Below are positions 58,910 to 64,000 of a stretch of DNA of 64,000 nt, one piece after another; position 1 is the stretch's first letter, and each line of letters starts with the position of its first letter. A program made the translations under genes and the position numbers. The stretch spans positions 186,001 to 250,000 of the forward strand of contig CAWGTT010000002.1 in assembly GCA_963825645.1 (NCBI GenBank), given 5' to 3'. The DNA is from JADJPO01 sp963825645 (lineage in GTDB: Bacteria > Actinomycetota > Actinomycetes > Actinomycetales > Kineosporiaceae). A model generated the notes under the pieces. That model searched no databases. It was not told the DNA's origin and saw only the letters and a list, made by a program, of their open reading frames with translations.

Positions 58910-60166
58910 CTACCCCGAGCAGGTGAGCAGGCCTGCGTCGACCTTGCTGGCGACCACCCGGGCTGCGGCCTGGTCGAGGCGGCGGGCGAACGCGGGTGAC
59001 CCTGCCGCGCGCACCAGCAGTGCGCGGCGCATGGAAGCGACCTGCGCCGGAACGACCGTGAGCACCAGGTCGCCACCCGAGCCGATGAACCGCGCCGCCC
59101 GGTCCCCCACCGGCACGGAGGCGACTGCCTTGGCCGCACCGAGGTCGTCGGAGATGGCGACGCCGCTGAAGCCGAGCTCGGTGCGCAGCAGGTCGGTGAC
59201 GATGCGGGGGGAGAACGTCGCGATGCGCGCGGGGTCGAGCTTCGGGTAGCGGGCCGAGGAGATCATCACAGCCCCCGTGCCGGCGGTCATCGCCGCGCGG
59301 AACGGCCGCAGGGTGGAGTCGGTCGGGGCGGTGACGGCGTCGACGGCCCCGGTGGCGCGGTCGGTGTTGACCCGCACCCGGCCGAGCCCCGGGAAGTGCT
59401 TGACCGCGGTGGTCACTCCGGCCGCCTGGCTGGCCTTGACCACGACGGCGACGTCCGCCGCAACGGTGCGGCTCGTGGACCCGTACTCGCGAGCGACCGC
59501 TCCGATCGGCGGGTTGGTCGACCGGTTGGCGACGGCGACGGTGTCCGCGACGGGCGCGAGGTTCATCGTGACCCCGGCCTTGCGCAGCGCGGTGGCCGAC
59601 GCCGTCGCCGTTGCGGTGAGGGTGGCCCTTGACCACGACCCCTGGGTACGGGCGGCCGGCAGGCGCGGGAAGCCAGAGCCCGACAGGGTCTGTACCTTCC
59701 CTCCCTCCTGGTCGACGGCGATGTGGAGAGGGACGTCATAGGCGTTCGTGGCCGCGCCCTGGAGCCGGTCGGTCTGCTTGCGGAGGGCGCTGACGCTGAT
59801 CGAGCTGCGGCCGCGTAGGAAGACCCCGCCGACCTGATATCCGGTGACCGAATCCAAACCCCTGGCTGGGGCGGCGGCCGGGACTCCGATCATCAGCACC
59901 TGCCCGGCTCGCTCGTTGCGGCTCATGCCGGCAAGGGTGTCTGCCACGCACCGCGCGGCTGCTTGCTCCAGGGACAGCGTGGTCTGCCGGATGGGCGGCG
60001 AAGACGAAGGCGAAGACGAAGGCGTGGACTCCACGCTGTCGTCGTGGGCGGCGGAGGTCACCCCACCGCCCGGTTCTTCGGTGCCGCCGCAGGCAGACAG
60101 AAGTGCAACGGCGCAGATGGCAACCCACGCCGGACGGCGTCGCGCGGGCCGGTCTCGCCAGAACAC
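58910..60166 (-). CDS. nagZ: beta-N-acetylhexosaminidase-like GH3 lipoprotein
   Basis: Protein of 418 residues: a signal peptide with lipobox LSAC (Cys26), a Ser/Pro-rich linker, then a GH3 barrel. Motifs are VDQEGGKVQTL, the KHFPGLGRVRVNTDRATG loop (NagZ usually has KHFPGHG-x-DSH; the His and DSH are changed here) and the nucleophile loop VAISDDLGAA. The altered acid/base loop makes activity or specificity uncertain. Expected role is hydrolysing GlcNAc from peptidoglycan fragments outside the membrane. The start codon is GTG. The tRNA-Lys lies upstream on the other strand. Confidence 0.88.
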   Translation of the reverse strand: MFWRDRPARRRPAWVAICAVALLSACGGTEEPGGGVTSAAHDDSVESTPSSSPSSSPPIRQTTLSLEQAAARCVADTLAGMSRNERAGQVLMIGVPAAAPARGLDSVTGYQVGGVFLRGRSSISVSALRKQTDRLQGAATNAYDVPLHIAVDQEGGKVQTLSGSGFPRLPAARTQGSWSRATLTATATASATALRKAGVTMNLAPVADTVAVANRSTNPPIGAVAREYGSTSRTVAADVAVVVKASQAAGVTTAVKHFPGLGRVRVNTDRATGAVDAVTAPTDSTLRPFRAAMTAGTGAVMISSARYPKLDPARIATFSPRIVTDLLRTELGFSGVAISDDLGAAKAVASVPVGDRAARFIGSGGDLVLTVVPAQVASMRRALLVRAAGSPAFARRLDQAAARVVASKVDAGLLTCSG

Positions 60167-60236
60167 CCGCCACAGCCTGCCACGGCGGATGGAGTCACTC
60201 GGGTCGCTCGGTCCTTCCGGGCCACGTGCGGTCCGT

Positions 60237-60258
60237 CATACTGGGCGGGCACGCGAGC
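60237..60258 (+). promoter_or_regulatory. putative tRNA-Lys promoter
   Basis: CATACT (60237-60242) is a good -10-like hexamer 16 bases before the mature tRNA 5' end. The -35 is weak (TTCCGG near 60215). Confidence 0.5.
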
Positions 60259-60331
60259 GGGCCTCTAGCTCAACTGGCAGAGCAGCGGACTTTTAATCCG
60301 TTGGTTCCGGGTTCGAGCCCCGGGGGGCCTA
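60259..60331 (+). tRNA. tRNA-Lys (anticodon UUU)
   Basis: A 73-base cloverleaf. The acceptor stem GGGCCTC pairs with GGGGCCT (two G-U pairs), the D-arm contains AGCTCAACTGGCAGAGC, the anticodon loop CTTTTAA gives UUU, and the T-arm CCGGG-TTCGAGC-CCCGG is perfect; discriminator A. CCA is not encoded. tRNA-Lys genes are common integration sites, and the DNA to the right is foreign in character. Confidence 0.98.
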
Positions 60332-60566
60332 CAAACTCCCAGGTCAGCGCCTTGCGCTCAAAGTCGATCAGTCTTCTACTCCCAGTCTACTCCGATGATT
60401 ATCTTCTGGAGGCGACTCGACCATGCCGGGCTATGGGGCCTGGACGGGAGGCCGGCGCCAGGCTGGTCCGGGCCGTGTGCAGCGTTGGTGGCCGCCGGTG
60501 CGCACTTACTCACGGGCAGGATTGACGACGAGAGCGAGCGCTCGACGTCCGGCAGGGAGGTTGATC

Positions 60567-60734
60567 ATGGAGCAGCTCTGGACTGTCCGCGACGTGTCGG
60601 AGTACCTCGGCGTGCCGGTCACCGCCCTCTACCGCTGGCGCGCCCACCGGTACGGACCGCCGGCTCGGCGCGTCGGCAAGCACCACCTCACGGCGGTCCC
60701 ATGCTCCTGGCGGGCGACAACCCGACGATCTTGA
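60567..60734 (+). pseudogene. truncated excisionase/MerR-like HTH protein
   Basis: Starts MEQLWTVRDVSEYLGVPVTA and continues LYRWRAHRYGPPARRVGKHH, the typical helix-turn-helix of small actinobacterial excisionases, with AGGGAGG just upstream. After about 40 residues similarity stops and an unrelated 15-residue tail follows, where the family normally has an RY-x-P-x-DV-x-AW ending. It is probably a remnant of the xis gene of the integrated element. Confidence 0.7.
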
Positions 60735-60800
60735 TCCCGCTACTGCTGAATGCCGCCGGGTGCCCGAGCGCGCGCGTGCCGACGTGGTGCGGCGCGATCG

Positions 60801-60841
60801 CCAGCCCTGTCGGCCGCCGGCGGGCAACACCCAGCCCTGTC
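60801..60841. repeat. 11-bp direct repeat (CCAGCCCTGTC)
   Basis: Identical copies at 60801-60811 and 60831-60841 in the 170-base stretch between the excisionase remnant and the HAD gene. They may mark an old recombination or deletion junction. No gene is supported in this stretch. Confidence 0.45.
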
Positions 60842-60904
60842 ATGATCATGAAACTCCGTGCTCAACTGCGGCAAGCCAGTATTGTCTTGCTGTGTGTTGT
60901 CCCA

Positions 60905-62526
60905 ATGCCGCCTGCAGTGGAGCCGATCATACGAGCTGCACGTCTGACACCGGAGGCCTTCGTGAGCGAAGCATTTCGCATCTCGAGACACGACTATGAC
61001 GCGGTGATCTTCGACCTCGATGGGGTCCTGCTCCACACGTCTGTGATCCACGCTTCCGCTTGGAAGGCGCTGTTCGACGCATACCTCGCCGAACGCCAGG
61101 GCGCCGCTTTTCAGCCCTTCGATATCGGGGCTGACTACCTCCGGTACGTGGACGGGAAGCCACGCTACGCGGGTGTGGGCAGCTTCCTGGCATCCCGCCG
61201 AATCCAGGTCCCCTACGGGACTCCGCAGGACGGCCCCGAGCAAGAGACGGTCTGCGGCCTGGGAAACCGCAAGGACGAGTTGTTCCTGGAACGCGTTGAG
61301 CGTGATGGTGTGGCCCCGGACGCGGCGTCCCTGAGCTGGGCGCACGCGCTGCGTGACGCCGGTTTCAGGCTGGCCGTAGCGTCCTCCAGCCGCAACTGCA
61401 GGCCGCTGCTGCAGGGTGCAGGGATCATGGAGCTGTTCCAGACCGTGGTGGACGGAGTGGACATCGACACCATGGGCATGAAAGGCAAGCCGGACCCGGA
61501 CATGTTTCTGGAAGCGGCGCGCAGACTCGTCGTGAATCCCGACCGATGCGTGGTCGTCGAGGATGCTATCGCCGGGGTGGAGGCCGGCCGTCGTGGCGCC
61601 TTTGGCGCCGTGATCGGGCTTGACCGCGCCGGCCAGGCAGAGGCCCTGGCTGCACATGGAGCGGACGTGGTGGTGACCGACCTCTCCAGCATCCCTATCG
61701 GCGAAGGTCCCGCCCCGGAGCATCGGCCCGGCTCCCTGCCCTCAGCCCTGGACCATGTACAGACCATCGTGCGTCGTGCGGCTGAGAAGCCGCTAGGCGT
61801 GTTTCTCGACTACGACGGCACACTCACGCCAATCGTGTCGCGCCCCGAGCTCGCGATCCTCTCGGCTGCTACTGCGTGATGTACTACGAGAACTGGCGAC
61901 CCGTTGCACCGTTGCCATCGTCAGCGGGCGAGACCTGGCTGACGTGCGGCGGCTCGTGGACGTGCCGGAGCTGTTCTACTCCGGTAGCCATGGCTTCGAC
62001 ATCGCCACACCGGATGGTAAGGGTCGCGAGCACCCCACGGGGGGACTACCTTCCTCCTGGACGCGGCCCAGGCGCTGTTGGAGGAACAGCTGCCACCGTC
62101 TCAGGTGCCCTCGTGGAACGAAAACGCTCTCTTGGCCGCCCATTACCGCTTGGTCAGCGACTCTGAGGTACAGCGGGTACGCGAGGCAGTGGATCATGCG
62201 CTTGCGACAACCGGAGCTGCGCCTGGCGCACGGCAAGATGGTGTTCGAGCTTCGACCGAAGATCGAGTGGCACAAGGGCAAAGCGGTGCGCTGGCTTGTC
62301 GAGGTCATCCAAGACGCGGGACGCAGCACCCTAACCCCTCTATATCGGCGACGACGTCACCGACGAGGACGCCCTCGGGGAGATCTGTGCCGACGGGATA
62401 GGCATCTTCGTGGGGGATGGGGACTGGAAGACTGCCGCGCACTACCGGCTGGCAGATCCCGCAGAGGTGCAGCGCCTCCTTGCCCATCTCGCCGAGGCCT
62501 TGCCGGAAGGAGGAGACAATGCCTGA
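60905..62526 (+). pseudogene. HAD (beta-phosphoglucomutase-like) / trehalose-6-phosphate phosphatase fusion, frameshifted
   Basis: The HAD domain (GTG at 60962 or ATG at 60905) is intact: VIFDLDGVLLHTSVIHASAW, KGKPDPDMFLEAARRL and VVVEDAIAGVEAGRRG. It runs in frame into an OtsB start, VFLDYDGTLTPIVSRPEL, then stops at 61879. OtsB continues in other frames: VAIVSGRDLADVRRLVD, FDIATPDG, then (near a G6 run) LLEEQLPPSQ, then HGKMVFELRPKIEWHKGKAV, then YIGDDVTDEDALGEI to the stop at 62526. At least four indels are needed, at about 61874, 62040, 62205 and 62335. The intact protein would have made free trehalose or glucose-6-phosphate. Confidence 0.82.
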
Positions 62527-64000
62527 AGCACACGAGTGGTCCCTGGTCTATGAGGGCTTCGACCCGAGGCAGGAGGGCCTGCGCGAGGCCCTGTGCACGC
62601 TGGGTAATGGGTATTTCGCTAGCCCGTGGCGCCGCGCCGGAGCAGGCGGCCGATGCTGTGCATTATCCCGGCACCTACGTAGCGGGCGTCTACAACCGCC
62701 TACGCAGTGAGGTGCACGGGCGCACCTTGGAGAACGAGGACTTGGTCAACCTCCCCAACTGGCTGGCGTTGACCTTTCGCATCAATGGGGGTGCTGGTTC
62801 GAGCTCAACGGGGTTGAGATCCTGGAATACCGGCAAGAGCTCGACATCCGTCAAGGCCTGCTGCTGCGCCGAGTGCGCTTCCGAGACGCCGTCGGCCAGC
62901 TCACCACCCTGGAGCAGCGACGCTTGGTGCACATGCGGAACCCCCATCTGGCCGCTCTGGAGACCCGTATCACGGCGGAGAACTGGTCGCTGCCCTTAGA
63001 GGTGTACTCCAGCCTAGATGGCAGGGTGGTCAACTCCGGTGTAGCCCGCTATCGCAATCTGGAGACCCAGCATCTGGAGCCCGTGGAAGAGCGCGTCAGC
63101 GCCGACATCCTGTCCTTGGAGGTTCGCGCGAGTCAATCCAGAGCACACATTGCAGAGAGCGCCCGCACGCAGCTGTTCCGCGATGGCCAGCGCATCAATA
63201 TTCGCCCAAGCATCATCAGCTCACCGGGCTACGTGGCACAGCGACATGTGATCGACAAGGTGCAAGAGGGGGAGACCATAACCATCGAGAAGATCGTCTC
63301 CCTCTACACGTCCCGAGACCGCGCAGTCGCCGAGTGCGCATTGCAGTCCCGCCGGGCGGTATTGCGTGCCCCTCGTTTCGAGCAGCTCATCGAGCAGCAC
63401 GTCCTCGCCTGGGCCCAACTCTGGAAACGCTTCGGGGTTGAGATCACCTGGCGCACCGGGAGCCCCAAGGCGGTGCACCGTATGATGACCCTGCGCCTGC
63501 ACATCTTCCATCTGTTGCAGACCGTCTCGCCGAATACCTGGACCTGGACGCCGGGGTGCCCGCCCGCGGCTTGCACGGCGAGGCGTACCGGGGGCACATC
63601 TTCTGGGACGAGCTGTTCATCTTCCCTTTCCTCAACCTGCGGGTGCCAGAGATCACGCGCTCGCTGCTGAGGTATCGGGTGCGACGTCTGGACGAGGCCC
63701 GTGTCATGGCCCTGGAGGCGGGTTATCGCGGCGCCATGTATCCCTGGCAAAGCGGCAGCGACGGCCGCGAAGAAAGCCAGAGCTACCACCTCAATCCCCA
63801 ATCCGGACGCTGGATTGCCGACGCCAGTCGCCTGCAGCGACACATCAACGCCGCGGTCGCCTACAACATCTGGCAGTATTACCAAGTCACCGAAGACCGT
63901 GCGTTCATGTCCTTCTACGGGGCCGAGGTGTTGCTCGAGATCGCGCGCTTCTGGGCTAGCGTGGCCACGTACAACGCAGAGCGTGACCGCTACGAGATGC
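62519..64000 (+). pseudogene. GH65 glycoside phosphorylase (trehalose/maltose/kojibiose type), frameshifted and cut by the window end
   Basis: Starts MPEAHEWSLVYEGFDPRQEG with AAGGAGGAGA upstream, overlapping the OtsB stop. Family blocks appear in three further frames: YPGTYVAGVYNRLRSEVHG with NLPNWLALTFRING; then VEILEYRQELDIRQGLLLRR through HRMMTLRLHIFHLLQT; then GLHGEAYRGHIFWDELFIFP and on, open to the last base. Indels are at about 62615, 62790 and 63530. GH65 phosphorylases release beta-glucose-1-phosphate, which the neighbouring beta-phosphoglucomutase-like HAD would convert, so the two form a known functional pair. Confidence 0.85.

Larger units (their letters stand above)
60332..64000. 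mobile_element. tRNA-Lys-associated genomic island (left part)
   Basis: From the tRNA 3' end the GC content drops (to about 60% by eye after 60900) and coding becomes broken. An excisionase-like fragment sits close to the tRNA, then decayed carbohydrate genes. These are the usual marks of an element integrated at a tRNA. No integrase and no second copy of the tRNA 3' end is seen inside the window; the right end lies beyond 64000. Confidence 0.65.

Overview
The window is very GC-rich (about 70-73% by eye) and densely coded. It carries genes typical of Actinomycetes: mycothiol synthesis (mshA, mshD), SenX3/RegX3 with PhoU, a GlnR-type regulator, an RsiG-type anti-sigma factor, an HbhA-like protein and an LpqE-like lipoprotein. 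Short gene blocks match known mycobacterial neighbourhoods: mshA-YbjN-gpm-senX3-regX3, HTH-hbhA-DUF2516, GlnR-mshD near pst, and ppk-mutT1. I infer a non-mycobacterial, high-GC actinomycete. Genus cannot be read from the sequence.

Layout. 1-3718: LpqE-like lipoprotein, then RegX3/SenX3 divergent from PhoU, with a two-unit PHO-box-like repeat between senX3 and phoU. 3722-6457: gpm, a YbjN protein and mshA, tightly coupled. 6581-9234: TetR/DUF1772 divergent pair, a DUF1648-like protein and a methyltransferase. 9312-11813: a four-gene, start-stop overlapped operon of two DUF1538 membrane proteins, a P-II-like protein and a CBS-domain protein. 11849-15564: histidine phosphatase, macrodomain, Dtd, asparaginase, RsiG, DUF2516. 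15660-20883: HbhA-like protein, HTH regulator, BKACE enzyme, YgfZ, Fur, nitrobindin and a membrane protein.

21064-33832 is mainly a nitrogen, phosphate and polyphosphate block: GlnR, MshD, Ppk, MutT1-like, PstS-C-A-B with its own PHO-box repeat, and a convergent operon of metallophosphoesterase, DUF47 and Pit. The two phosphate uptake systems converge on a strong hairpin next to 18-bp tandem repeats. 34114-43158 holds a basic-tailed DUF1508 protein, an HExxH protein divergent from a secreted-type protein, three lipid-related genes, YccF, a cyclic-2,3-diphosphoglycerate synthetase homologue and sucrose phosphorylase behind a LacI-type operator. 43209-49607 holds an ABC permease, a hydrolase-ABC ATPase fusion and TAP-type hydrolases. 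49740-60166 holds Sua5, a frameshifted proline-rich membrane protein, a two-gene ABC exporter headed by an XRE/nucleotidyltransferase-like gene, an IolC-like kinase with a Cgl0158-like aldolase, and a NagZ-like lipoprotein.

A tRNA-Lys(UUU) gene at 60259-60331 marks a sharp change. To its right are an excisionase-like fragment and then lower-GC DNA encoding a HAD/trehalose-phosphatase fusion and a GH65 phosphorylase. Both are broken by at least seven apparent frameshifts. This looks like the edge of an acquired, decaying (or badly sequenced) island integrated at the tRNA.

The most promising uncharacterised systems are the DUF1538-DUF1538-PII-CBS operon, the hydrolase-ABC fusion locus, the XRE/NTase-headed ABC exporter and the HExxH/NTR-like divergent pair.
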